Shown: piece after piece, positions 13,864-21,861 of the stretch
Numbering within the stretch: position 1 is the stretch's first letter
Layout: every line of letters begins with the position of its first letter
Assembly (NCBI GenBank): GCA_020630295.1
Contig: JAHDBR010000022.1
Location: 1 to 34,375, forward strand
Length of the DNA: 34,375 bases
Direction of reading: 5' to 3'
Source of the DNA: Sphingomonadaceae bacterium
GTDB taxonomy: Bacteria; Pseudomonadota; Alphaproteobacteria; Sphingomonadales; Sphingomonadaceae
Made by a program: the position numbers and the translations under genes
The notes under the pieces: generated by a model
The model's input: only the letters and a program-made list of their open reading frames with translations
The model's database searches: none
Told to the model about the DNA's origin: nothing

Positions 13864-14067
13864 ATCAGTGGAGGCGCGCCTATAAGGCGGCCATTTGCCG
13901 AACGCAATATCTGTTGCACCAATCCTACACTTGACCAGTTGCTGCGTTGCTCTGCTCTTGCATTGCTGCTAGTCGCGCCCACTTACTGCCAAAGGGCGCT
14001 GGGGGGTGCATAACTGTCTCTCCGCAAAGCCCGTGGTACCAATGGTTTACTTTAAGGTATTTGCGAC

Positions 14068-14391
14068 GTGATGTTCGATCTTCTTACTGCAGCGGCCGGC
14101 GCGGAAGCTCCGCCGGCATGGGTCCAGTTTTTGCCTCTGGTGGGCATGGGCCTGATTTTCTGGTTTCTGATTATCCGCCCGCAAATGAAACGGCAGAAAG
14201 AACACGCGGCCAAGATCGCTTCTGTAAAGAAGGGCGATAAGATCGTCACCGCTGGCGGGCTGATTGGCAAGGTCATCAAGGTTGATGACGACTACGCCGA
14301 TATCGAGCTGGCGCAAGGCGTCCGCGTAAAGGCGGTTAAAGCGACCATCGGTGATATTGTGCCGCCTGCTGGTAAAGCCGCAAACGATTAA
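14068..14391 (+). CDS. yajC: Sec translocase accessory subunit YajC
   Basis: The product has 107 residues. A single N-terminal membrane helix (about 16-36, FLPLVGMGLIFWFLIIRPQMKRQKEH) is followed by the typical beta-rich cytoplasmic domain (IASVKKGDKIVTAGGLIGKV, then YADIELAQGVRVKAVKATIGDIV). It associates with SecD and SecF at the Sec channel. The start may be GTG at 14068 or the adjoining ATG at 14071; AAGG lies about ten bases before the GTG. It is the first gene of the yajC-secD-secF operon. The 200-base gap upstream has a TTGACC (13931) but no convincing -10. Confidence 0.95.
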   Translation: MMFDLLTAAAGAEAPPAWVQFLPLVGMGLIFWFLIIRPQMKRQKEHAAKIASVKKGDKIVTAGGLIGKVIKVDDDYADIELAQGVRVKAVKATIGDIVPPAGKAAND

Positions 14392-14430
14392 ACTTCAAAG
14401 CCTGACGGCTTAGAATACGGGACTTCCCAT

Positions 14431-16029
14431 ATGCTTGAATTTCCACGCTGGCGAAAGATTTGGCTCTGGGGTGTGACCCTGATCGCGATGTTCGCTGCAT
14501 TGCCATCGGTTTTCGCCGTGGCAAACCTGCAATGGCCCGAAGCGTTGCCCGATCAAACGGTCAATTTGGGGTTGGACCTTGCCGGTGGTAGCCATCTCCT
14601 GCTGGAAGCCGAGCCTGATCAAGTGGCTGAACAGCGTTTGGAAAATATGGAGGAGGCAGTTCGTGCCGCCCTTCGCGGGGCAGAGCCGCGCATCCGGTTT
14701 GGCGATATGTCAGCGCAAAATGGGCGCTTGAGTTTTATTCTGGAAAGTTCCGGTGACGTAGACCGTGCGCGTGAAGAAATACTTCCGCTGATGAACGGAA
14801 CAGGCATCGTCACTGAGTGGACCTTGGAAGTCGTTGACGAAACACGCTTTGTCCTGACCCAGACTGAGGAGGGCGCGGAAAACGCTGTCACACAGGCGAT
14901 GGATAGCGCGACTGAAGTCGTTCGTAAGCGTATTGATGCCTTGGGCACGCGCGAGCCCACAATTATTCGCCAAGGTGATACGCGGATTGTCGTCCAGGTA
15001 CCCGGTCTGCAAGATCCTGATCAGTTGAAAGAACTGCTGGGTCAGACCGCCAAGCTTGAATTCAAGCTGGTCGACCAGAATGCTCTGCCGACTGAAGTCG
15101 CCGCGGGTATTGCACCAGCAGGTAGCCAGATATTCCCATATGCCGCGGGTACACCCTTTGAAGGGCAGTCGCTCGCAGTAAGGCGCCTCAGCGGTATCAA
15201 AGGCGACAATCTTACCAACGCGCAGCAAAGCTTCGATCCGCAGACGAATGAAGCTGTTGTGTCGATTACTTTTGACCAACAGGGCGGGGCACGATTTGCG
15301 AACCTGACCCGTGAGAACGTGAACAAGCCGTTCGCGATTATTCTGGACGGAGAGGTTCTTTCCGCTCCGAATATCAACGAACCAATTCTGGGCGGAAGCG
15401 CGCAGATTTCAGGCAGCTTTACCACAGAGACTGCGAACCAGTTGGCAATTTCGCTTCGCTCTGGCGCTTTGCCGGTAGATCTTACCGTCGTAGAAGAACG
15501 CACCGTTGGGCCGGATCTTGGCGCGGACTCGATCAAGCGCGGTTTGATTGCAATGATGATTGGTTCGGTTGCTGTGATCGCACTGATGGTGGCCAGCTAT
15601 GGCCGGTTCGGCGTCTACGCAACGATAGCGTTGGTGATCAATGTTTTGATGCTGCTCGGCATTATGGCTGGGCTCAATACCACGCTGACCTTGCCAGGTA
15701 TCGCAGGCTTCGTGCTGACAGTAGGTGCGGCGGTTGATGCCAACGTGCTAATTAACGAACGAATACGCGAAGAGCGAAAGCGGGGAAGGCGGGTCATCAC
15801 TGCCATCGAAAACGGCTATAAAGAGGCCAGCCGCGCAATTTATGATGCCAACATCACAAATTTCATCGCAGGTGTGCTGCTGTTCCTGTTTGGCTCCGGT
15901 CCGGTGCGCGGCTTCGCCGTGGTGCTGATTATCGGCCTTGCGACTAGCGTGTTCACCGCTCTTACTCTGACCCGTATGTGGGTCGCTGGATGGGTTCGCA
16001 AAACGCGCCCTTCGGATTTGAACATTTAA
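14431..16029 (+). CDS. secD: protein translocase subunit SecD
   Basis: The 532-residue inner-membrane protein uses the proton gradient to complete protein export with SecF. One N-terminal helix (about 8-28) is followed by the D1 motif (LGLDLAGGSHLLLE, about 46-60). A large periplasmic domain covers about 60-345. Five further membrane helices follow (about 370-520), with the family motifs GPDLGADSIKRG and GAAVDANVLINERIREE. Length and order are normal. It lies 39 bases after yajC and 13 bases before secF, so the three form one operon. Confidence 0.97.
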   Translation: MLEFPRWRKIWLWGVTLIAMFAALPSVFAVANLQWPEALPDQTVNLGLDLAGGSHLLLEAEPDQVAEQRLENMEEAVRAALRGAEPRIRFGDMSAQNGRLSFILESSGDVDRAREEILPLMNGTGIVTEWTLEVVDETRFVLTQTEEGAENAVTQAMDSATEVVRKRIDALGTREPTIIRQGDTRIVVQVPGLQDPDQLKELLGQTAKLEFKLVDQNALPTEVAAGIAPAGSQIFPYAAGTPFEGQSLAVRRLSGIKGDNLTNAQQSFDPQTNEAVVSITFDQQGGARFANLTRENVNKPFAIILDGEVLSAPNINEPILGGSAQISGSFTTETANQLAISLRSGALPVDLTVVEERTVGPDLGADSIKRGLIAMMIGSVAVIALMVASYGRFGVYATIALVINVLMLLGIMAGLNTTLTLPGIAGFVLTVGAAVDANVLINERIREERKRGRRVITAIENGYKEASRAIYDANITNFIAGVLLFLFGSGPVRGFAVVLIIGLATSVFTALTLTRMWVAGWVRKTRPSDLNI

Positions 16030-16042
16030 GGGAGACTGGAAA

Positions 16043-17020
16043 ATGCGATTGCTCAAACTTGTCCCCGAAGACACCAATATCAAGTTCCTGCGTTGGCGGG
16101 TTCCATTCTACGTTGTCAGTGTATTGCTGATGATTGCGAGCTGGGGCTTGGTCTATACTCAGGGACTTAATTACGGCGTTGACTTCGCAGGCGGCCAAGA
16201 AGTCCGCCTGACATTCGAAGACCTTGAAGAAGCTCCGATTGCGTCTTTGCGCGAACAGATTTCCGGTCTTGGCTATGGCGAACCTGTTATCCAGCGCTTC
16301 GGCGAAGAAAATCAGGTTTCGATCCGTGTTCGCCTGCCTGAAGAAGTTGAGGAACAGGCGGGAGCGGCCACCGCAATCGGTGATCAAGTCATCGCGTCAA
16401 TCGAGAGCCAATACGAGAATGTACGCCGTGACGGTAACGACACCGTCTCTGGCAAGGTCGCTGGCGAATTCCGTGAGAAAGCGGTGTACGCGCTGCTTGC
16501 TGCAATGCTGGCGATTGCGCTCTATATCTGGATCCGGTTCGAGTGGCAGTTCGGTGTTGGTGCATTGTTTGCGCTGGCGCATGACGTATCGCTGACACTA
16601 GGCTTCTTTGCCCTGTTCCAGCTGGAGTTCAGCCTTCAGATTATCGCGGCTATCTTGGCAATAATCGGTTACTCATTGAACGATACAATCGTCGTCTACG
16701 ACCGGATCAGAGAAAATCTGAAGAAGTATCGCAAGATGCCGCTGCCGGAACTTCTCGATCTGTCTGTCAACGAGACCCTGGCGCGTACAGTTATGACATC
16801 GCTGACGCTGCTCGTTGCCCTGTTGCCACTGCTTTTCTACGGCCCCGACAGCTTGTTCGGTTTGGTTGCAGCGATCACGCTGGGTCTGTTCATCGGTACT
16901 TATAGCTCGGTCTATATGGCTGCGCCGATCCTGATCTGGCTTGGTGTCGACTCGAACAGCTTCGTCCCGGAAGAGACCGTTGCCGACCGTCAAGAAAAGC
17001 TGGCCCGCGGCGAGATGTAA
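16043..17020 (+). CDS. secF: protein translocase subunit SecF
   Basis: The 325-residue partner of SecD has six predicted membrane helices. Visible motifs are GLNYGVDFAGGQEVRLTF near residue 40, IAAILAIIGYSLNDTIVVYD (about 199-218) with the following RIRENLKKYRK, and NETLARTVMTSLTLL. GGGAGA lies about eight bases before the ATG. It ends the operon and converges on the glycosyltransferase gene. The 43-base gap after it contains only a weak dyad (GCTGG...CCAGC), not a convincing terminator. Confidence 0.97.
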   Translation: MRLLKLVPEDTNIKFLRWRVPFYVVSVLLMIASWGLVYTQGLNYGVDFAGGQEVRLTFEDLEEAPIASLREQISGLGYGEPVIQRFGEENQVSIRVRLPEEVEEQAGAATAIGDQVIASIESQYENVRRDGNDTVSGKVAGEFREKAVYALLAAMLAIALYIWIRFEWQFGVGALFALAHDVSLTLGFFALFQLEFSLQIIAAILAIIGYSLNDTIVVYDRIRENLKKYRKMPLPELLDLSVNETLARTVMTSLTLLVALLPLLFYGPDSLFGLVAAITLGLFIGTYSSVYMAAPILIWLGVDSNSFVPEETVADRQEKLARGEM

Positions 17021-17063
17021 TTAGAAGCTGGCCTTTGACCGGTCCGGTTCCAGCGAAGCACCT

Positions 17064-18278
17064 TTACCCGTCTAGCGGCGTAACCAGTTTAGTGTAGTAC
17101 GCTGCGAGCAATTCTGCGTGGTGTGCCCAGCTGAAATGCTCTGCGGTTGCGGCAACGGCTTGCGGCGACAAGTTTTTCGCGAGCACCTGCTTCACACCAG
17201 CTGACACGGCGTCGGGCGTACGCGCGACTATTAGTCCTGCATCCGGGGAACTGACCAGTTCCTTGGCGCCGCCTGCGTCAGAGATGACCAAAGGCGTCCC
17301 GCAGGCCAGAGCCTCCACCCAAGCATTCGCGAGACCTTCGCTTGCGGAGGGCAAAACCATCGCATCTGATGCGGACAGGATAACCGGCAGCAAATCATGA
17401 TCAACAGAGCCAAGAAAATGAACTCGGTCTTCAAGCCGCAAGTCCTTTACCAGCCCGCGCAGGTGCTTCTCGTCCGGACCCGTTCCAATCAGCATCAGAT
17501 GCGCGTCTGGAATGTCCGGTAGTGCGCCGATCACCAAATCCTGTCCCTTACGATGGACCATTGCGCCTACGGTCGAAAGTAGCGGCGCATTGACCGGCAG
17601 GTTTACACCCAGTGTTTGGCCGAGCTTGGTTCGCAACCCTGAATGCGCCAGAGGCCGAAATCTGTCTCTGTCCAATCCAGTGTAGTGAACTGTAATTTTG
17701 GAAAATGGCAGGCCGATGTCTGACATCTCTTTTGCCAGAGCTTTTGATACTGCTAGAATCCCAGTGCAATGCTCACCCGCTTCCAGGATTTGCTCCTGTG
17801 AAAAAGGTTTCTGACCCCATATGCTGATGTCGGAGCCGCGCGCCTTTATCGAGCAAGGTAGCCCGAGCTCGCGCGCTATCCATGCGGCCGCAGGTCCATC
17901 GGGATAGAAGAACTGAGCATCCACCAGATCGAACGGGTTTTGTTGGTGTAACGTCTTCGCCAGAGGCAGAATTTTGCGCGCAATAACGCTTGGGTTTATC
18001 CGTGCACCAATACTCGGGATCAATGTGAATTTAGGCCGATGGACGCTGATGCCGTTTTCGAAACCATCTATAGCAGCTGCGGATAATGGACGGTATTTGC
18101 CGAAAGCGATCGGCGGGATCCCAATGGGATTGATGACCGTAACATCCCACTCGCCATGTGCCGCCAAAGCCTCAAGACTGCGCGCCACGAATGTCCCGAA
18201 CCTTGGAACGTGCGCATTGGGAAACAGCGTTGAAATAGATAGAATGCGTTTTTTGGCCAAAGGTGCGGTTTCGCTCAT
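17064..18278 (-). CDS. glycosyltransferase family 4-like protein
   Basis: The 404-residue enzyme has the two-domain GT-B fold. The N-domain carries a glycine/proline-rich start (ISTLFPNAHVPRFGTFVARSLEALA). The C-domain has the GT4 signatures LSTVGAMVHRKGQDLVIGAL and PSASEGLANAWVEALACGTPLV, where the Glu in SEGLANAWVE is the usual nucleotide-sugar contact. It should transfer a sugar from a nucleotide donor to an envelope or exopolysaccharide acceptor; the specificity is unknown. Its ATG overlaps the TGA of the upstream XRE-type regulator (ATGA), so the pair is probably coupled. Confidence 0.9.
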   Translation of the reverse strand: MSETAPLAKKRILSISTLFPNAHVPRFGTFVARSLEALAAHGEWDVTVINPIGIPPIAFGKYRPLSAAAIDGFENGISVHRPKFTLIPSIGARINPSVIARKILPLAKTLHQQNPFDLVDAQFFYPDGPAAAWIARELGLPCSIKARGSDISIWGQKPFSQEQILEAGEHCTGILAVSKALAKEMSDIGLPFSKITVHYTGLDRDRFRPLAHSGLRTKLGQTLGVNLPVNAPLLSTVGAMVHRKGQDLVIGALPDIPDAHLMLIGTGPDEKHLRGLVKDLRLEDRVHFLGSVDHDLLPVILSASDAMVLPSASEGLANAWVEALACGTPLVISDAGGAKELVSSPDAGLIVARTPDAVSAGVKQVLAKNLSPQAVAATAEHFSWAHHAELLAAYYTKLVTPLDG

Positions 18279-18847
18279 AGTGCGCGCACCAGCATCTCTG
18301 CCACGCCGATCCAGGCAGGTTTGTCTACGACCTGCTGCTTCTGGCCCAAACCTGGCGGTAAAATGCCCACTAATGTACCCTGCCGGTCAATCAGACGTCC
18401 AAAATAGAACCTACCTCCGGAACGCGGGACCAGAACATCGCGATTGATCGCGCGCGCTGCATCCTCAGGATCGATCTGCCGCAGCCATAATTGATCGCCT
18501 GCACGATATTCACCAGCGCTGGCTTTCACAGCCAAAACCAATTGCGTGCCCCCAATATTGAGCTCGGTTGGCAAAACAGCATCGGCTGGTTTGCGCAGCG
18601 CCTCCGGTCCGCTTTCTGTCAGCGCGGCGATTACGTGTGGCACAGCTTTTTCATCCGAACGGACAAGGCTTTGCGGGTCGACCTCCAGGGCTGCGCCAAT
18701 CCGGTCCATCCATTTGATCGACAGGTTTCGCATTCCCGTTTCCAACCGTCCGATAGTTTGCGCGGTTGTGGGTGGGGCACATGCCTCCGCCAAATCGGCC
18801 AGGGTCCAGCCTTTTGCTTTGCGGATGTCACGGATGCGGTTGATCAT
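18275..18847 (-). CDS. XRE-family regulator with S24-like C-terminal domain
   Basis: The product has 190 residues. The Cro/C1-type HTH is near the N-terminus (IRDIRKAKGWTLADLAEAC, then IGRLETGMRNLS). The C-terminal half (about 95-185) has the beta-rich look of LexA/S24-like domains (AGEYRAGDQLWLRQIDPEDA, VLVPRSGGRFYFGRLIDRQGTLVGILP). I cannot identify a catalytic Ser-Lys pair, so self-cleavage is unlikely or at least not supported. It overlaps the glycosyltransferase start by four bases. Its own promoter region holds repeated CCAAAT sites that could be its operator. Confidence 0.85.
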   Translation of the reverse strand: MINRIRDIRKAKGWTLADLAEACAPPTTAQTIGRLETGMRNLSIKWMDRIGAALEVDPQSLVRSDEKAVPHVIAALTESGPEALRKPADAVLPTELNIGGTQLVLAVKASAGEYRAGDQLWLRQIDPEDAARAINRDVLVPRSGGRFYFGRLIDRQGTLVGILPPGLGQKQQVVDKPAWIGVAEMLVRAL

Positions 18848-18855
18848 AAATTATT

Positions 18856-18903
18856 CCAAATAACCAAATCGGTTTTTTCTTTCCTACAAATAGTCCGGTT
18901 TGG
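18856..18903. promoter_or_regulatory. repeated CCAAA half-sites between divergent genes
   Basis: CCAAAT occurs at 18856 (CCAAATAA) and again at 18864 (CCAAATCG), eight bases apart. The inverted form CCGGTTTGG lies at 18895-18903. AACCAAATCGGTT (18862-18874) is itself a small dyad. The region lies between the divergent XRE gene and DUF6456 gene, so it may be the XRE operator. This is pattern-based only. Confidence 0.4.
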
Positions 18904-18939
18904 CAAGTGACCATTTTCAAAACTAGCGAGGGAATCTTT

Positions 18940-19416
18940 ATGCATCGTCAACTGGCTGAGCGTGAATTAACACAATACGGGCCGAAACGCGGGAAGAGCG
19001 TGGGTGCGAAGCGGCGAAGCGCCACTGTCAATCTGGGCGAGTCGCCGCTGACTTGGCTTCATTCGCGCGGTCATCTGGATGACCGGCTATTGGACGCTGG
19101 CGAACGGTTACGCGCGGATTACGAGCGTGCGCAACTAGGCGCGAGCATTACGATGAGCTGGGATCCGGTCCGCATCAAGGGGCGGGGGAATGACGCAGGA
19201 TTGTCCCCGGGGGAGCGACAGATCGCTGCAAAGGCCCGTTTCGATGGAGCCATAGCCGAGGCGGGTAGCGGTCTTTCTGATATTCTCTGGAGGGTAGTGT
19301 GCGCGGGCGAAGGCCTGCCGGACGCCGAGAAAGCGCTCGCATGGCCCTCTCGCAGCGGAAAGCTGGTATTGAAACTTGCATTGGACCGTGTGGCCAATTT
19401 TTACCGCATTAGTTGA
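18940..19416 (+). CDS. DUF6456 domain protein, function unknown
   Basis: The 158-residue product is basic at the N-terminus (RELTQYGPKRGKSVGAKRR). It carries a DUF6456-like C-terminal domain (about 65-155: LDAGERLRADYERAQLGA, ARFDGAIAEAGSGLSDILWR, VVCAGEGLPDAEKAL, LKLALDRVANFY). The family is found in alphaproteobacteria; a DNA-related role has been suspected by layout, but none is shown here. The start at 18940 is supported by GAGGGA seven bases upstream; a GTG 11 codons earlier lacks a site. Its 3' end overlaps the uracil-DNA glycosylase gene tail-to-tail by eight bases. Confidence 0.75.
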   Translation: MHRQLAERELTQYGPKRGKSVGAKRRSATVNLGESPLTWLHSRGHLDDRLLDAGERLRADYERAQLGASITMSWDPVRIKGRGNDAGLSPGERQIAAKARFDGAIAEAGSGLSDILWRVVCAGEGLPDAEKALAWPSRSGKLVLKLALDRVANFYRIS

Positions 19417-19981
19417 GCAATCTGCCAATTCGATCCCGTAGCATCGGAAGAACGTCTTCCGCGAACCATGGGTTTTTGCCCATCCATATACGGCTGCGCC
19501 AGGCTGGATGAGGTAATGCAATTATATCTGGCGCCAGAATTTCATGGGCTTTCACGCGCTCGGTCAGGGTCATTTTCCGCATGTCGGGCAGATAATATGC
19601 CTGCGCGTAGGTCCCGATCAGCAAAGTGAGTCTGCTTTGCGGCAGTTCGGACAAGATTTCCTGATGCCACTCGGGTGCGCATTCTTTTCGGGGAGGCTTG
19701 TCGCCGCCGCTTGCTTTGCCGGGATAGCAAAAGCCCATTGGGACAATGGCAACATTATCGGGATCGTAAAACTGATCTTTGCTTAGTCCGGTCCAATCGC
19801 GCAGGCGGTCGCCGCTATCATCATCCCAAGGAATGCCGCTCGCATGAACTTTTGAACCGGGTGCCTGACCGATGATCAGGATTTTGGACGATGGGGAAAA
19901 TTGGACAATCGGGCGAACGCCGTGAGGAAGATGTTTCTCGCAGATCGTACACGCTGCGATACGATCATGCAGATTGGTCAT
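19409..19981 (-). CDS. uracil-DNA glycosylase family protein (Fe-S type)
   Basis: The 190-residue protein has motif GQAPGSKVHASGIPWDD (about 38-54) and the late motif HPAWR (about 156-160), as in the UDG superfamily. Four cysteines follow the pattern of family 4 enzymes: Cys11 and Cys14 (CTIC), then Cys85 and Cys101 separated by 15 residues. These would hold a 4Fe-4S cluster. Its expected job is removal of uracil or a similar base from DNA. The Gln in GQAPG differs from the Glu of classical family 4 (GEAPG), so activity may differ. Its ATG overlaps the stop of the ABC-F gene (ATGA), suggesting coupled expression. Confidence 0.82.
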   Translation of the reverse strand: MTNLHDRIAACTICEKHLPHGVRPIVQFSPSSKILIIGQAPGSKVHASGIPWDDDSGDRLRDWTGLSKDQFYDPDNVAIVPMGFCYPGKASGGDKPPRKECAPEWHQEILSELPQSRLTLLIGTYAQAYYLPDMRKMTLTERVKAHEILAPDIIALPHPAWRSRIWMGKNPWFAEDVLPMLRDRIGRLLN

Positions 19982-21801
19982 CCCTCGACCTTTTCGGCCA
20001 GCTCCAGCCAGCGTTCTTCGGCTGCGTTCTTTTCGCTCCGGGCATTTTCGATGCCTTGCGAAATGTCGGTAAACTTCTGCGGATCTTTGGAATATAGCTC
20101 TGGGTCAGACAGAATTTTCTCTCCGCGAAGGATGGCCGCTTCTAGCTTTTCTATCCGCTCTGGCAGCAATTCGTAATCTCGCTGGTCCTTGTAACTCAGT
20201 TTGGTGCTGGGAGACTTCGAGGGAGTATGCGTGGCTGGCGCTGGCGAGGGGGCCTGGGCTTGAGGTTTTGGCTTCTTTTGCTTGCCCGCAGAATTTCTTT
20301 GCGTTCGCTTGGCCTCCCAATCTTCGTAACCGCCAGCAACAATGTCGACGAAGCCGCTGCCATCAAGACCGAGCGTCAGAGTGACGGTCTTGTCGAGAAA
20401 GTCGCGATCATGGCTCACGATCAAAACCGTGCCTTCATAATCCGCGATTACTTCCTGCAGTAGATCGAGCGTTTCCAGATCAAGATCATTAGTCGGCTCA
20501 TCTAGCACCAAAAGGTTCGATTTGCGGGCGAATTCGCGCGCCAGCAGCAAACGGGATCGTTCTCCGCCGGACATTGTGCCGACTTTGGTATCGATCAGGC
20601 CCGGATCGAACAGAAACTCTTTCAAGTAGCCTTGCACGTGTTTGCGGGTCCCTCGGACATCCACCCAGTCACCGCCCTCGGCCAGAACTTCGCGCACGGA
20701 TTTGTCGGGCGTCATCAATGCGCGCTGCTGGTCGATCATGACGCCTGTCAGCGATTTGGCGATCGTAATCGAGCCTTCATCGGGCTCCATTTCGCCCGTA
20801 AGCATCTTCAGCAGGGTTGTCTTACCGGCCCCGTTGGAACCGACCACGCCGATGCGGTCCCCGCGCTGGATACGCAGCGAGAAATCGCGGATAATCTTCC
20901 GGTCACCAAAACTTTTGTGAACCTTGTCTGCGACAATGACGGATTTCGACTTGTTATCCTCGTCAACCGCCAGCCCCAGTTTCGCCGAGCCTGTGGGATT
21001 GATCATGGCGGCGCGCTGCGCCCGCATCTGCCACAGTTTCTCCAGCCGCCCCTGATTGCGTTTTCGCCGCGCGGTTACACCGCGTTCCAGCCAATGCGCT
21101 TCCAGCTTAAGCTTGGCATCGAGCTTTTCAGTCGCGCGGGCTTCCTCGGCATAGACTGCCTCTTCCCATGCGTCATAGCCGCCAAAACCCACATCTTTGC
21201 GGCGCAATCCGCCGCGGTCCAGCCAGATCGTGGAACGGGTAAGTCGCTTCAAAAAAGTACGGTCGTGACTGATGACAACGAAGGCACCTTTATACCGGTC
21301 GAGCCAACTTTCCAGCCAGTCAATCGCCGCCAGGTCGAGGTGGTTCGTAGGCTCGTCCATCAGCAGCAGGTCAGGATCCTGAGCCAGCGCACGGGCAATG
21401 GCGGCGCGCCGTTTTTCGCCGCCGCTTGCACCCTTGCACGGGGTGCTCATGTCGATGCCAAGCTGTCCGGCGATGGATTCGACCTCATATTCCTCTGGGG
21501 GGTGCTCGCCATCCAAAGCGAAGTCCATCAACGTTTCGTAGGACGAAAAGTCCGGCTCTTGCTCCAGCACGACGATACGTGTGCCGGGCTTTACTTTTCG
21601 AATGCCGCGATCAGCCTCGATCTGATCATTGATCAGACGGAACAATGTGGTTTTGCCAGCACCGTTGCGGCCAATCAGCGCCAAGCGGTCGCGCGGGCCG
21701 ATATGCAAGTCCAGCCCGTCAGTGTCCGGCCCGCCAAATAGCCAGCGTCCGCCTTGTTGCAGGCCGAGGCCTTCCCAGCTGAGGATCGGTGGTTGCGCCA
21801 T
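19978..21801 (-). CDS. ABC-F family ATPase (Uup-like)
   Basis: The 607-residue cytoplasmic protein has two ABC domains and no membrane segment. Walker A motifs are GRNGAGKTT (about 43-51) and GSNGAGKTT (about 313-321). Signatures are ASGGEKRR and MSGGERSR, and Walker B regions LLLMDEPTNHLD and LLVLDEPTNDLD. A linker rich in Arg lies between them (RGVTARRKRNQGRLEKLW). The C-terminal part has a Lys/Pro-rich stretch, then a coiled coil typical of Uup (SYKDQRDYELLPERIEKLEAAI). It probably acts on ribosomes or DNA intermediates, as suggested for Uup. It has no clear ribosome site. Confidence 0.93.
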   Translation of the reverse strand: MAQPPILSWEGLGLQQGGRWLFGGPDTDGLDLHIGPRDRLALIGRNGAGKTTLFRLINDQIEADRGIRKVKPGTRIVVLEQEPDFSSYETLMDFALDGEHPPEEYEVESIAGQLGIDMSTPCKGASGGEKRRAAIARALAQDPDLLLMDEPTNHLDLAAIDWLESWLDRYKGAFVVISHDRTFLKRLTRSTIWLDRGGLRRKDVGFGGYDAWEEAVYAEEARATEKLDAKLKLEAHWLERGVTARRKRNQGRLEKLWQMRAQRAAMINPTGSAKLGLAVDEDNKSKSVIVADKVHKSFGDRKIIRDFSLRIQRGDRIGVVGSNGAGKTTLLKMLTGEMEPDEGSITIAKSLTGVMIDQQRALMTPDKSVREVLAEGGDWVDVRGTRKHVQGYLKEFLFDPGLIDTKVGTMSGGERSRLLLAREFARKSNLLVLDEPTNDLDLETLDLLQEVIADYEGTVLIVSHDRDFLDKTVTLTLGLDGSGFVDIVAGGYEDWEAKRTQRNSAGKQKKPKPQAQAPSPAPATHTPSKSPSTKLSYKDQRDYELLPERIEKLEAAILRGEKILSDPELYSKDPQKFTDISQGIENARSEKNAAEERWLELAEKVEG

Positions 21802-21861
21802 AGGAAGCGCGCGTTAGGTCAGTCGCGCTGTTCCGGCAAGCGGGTTCTCGGCGCAGAGACG

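Noticed and set aside
20632-21741. 369-codon plus-strand frame opposite the ABC-F gene
   Set aside because: It lies wholly antisense to a well-conserved ATPase gene and shows no family features.
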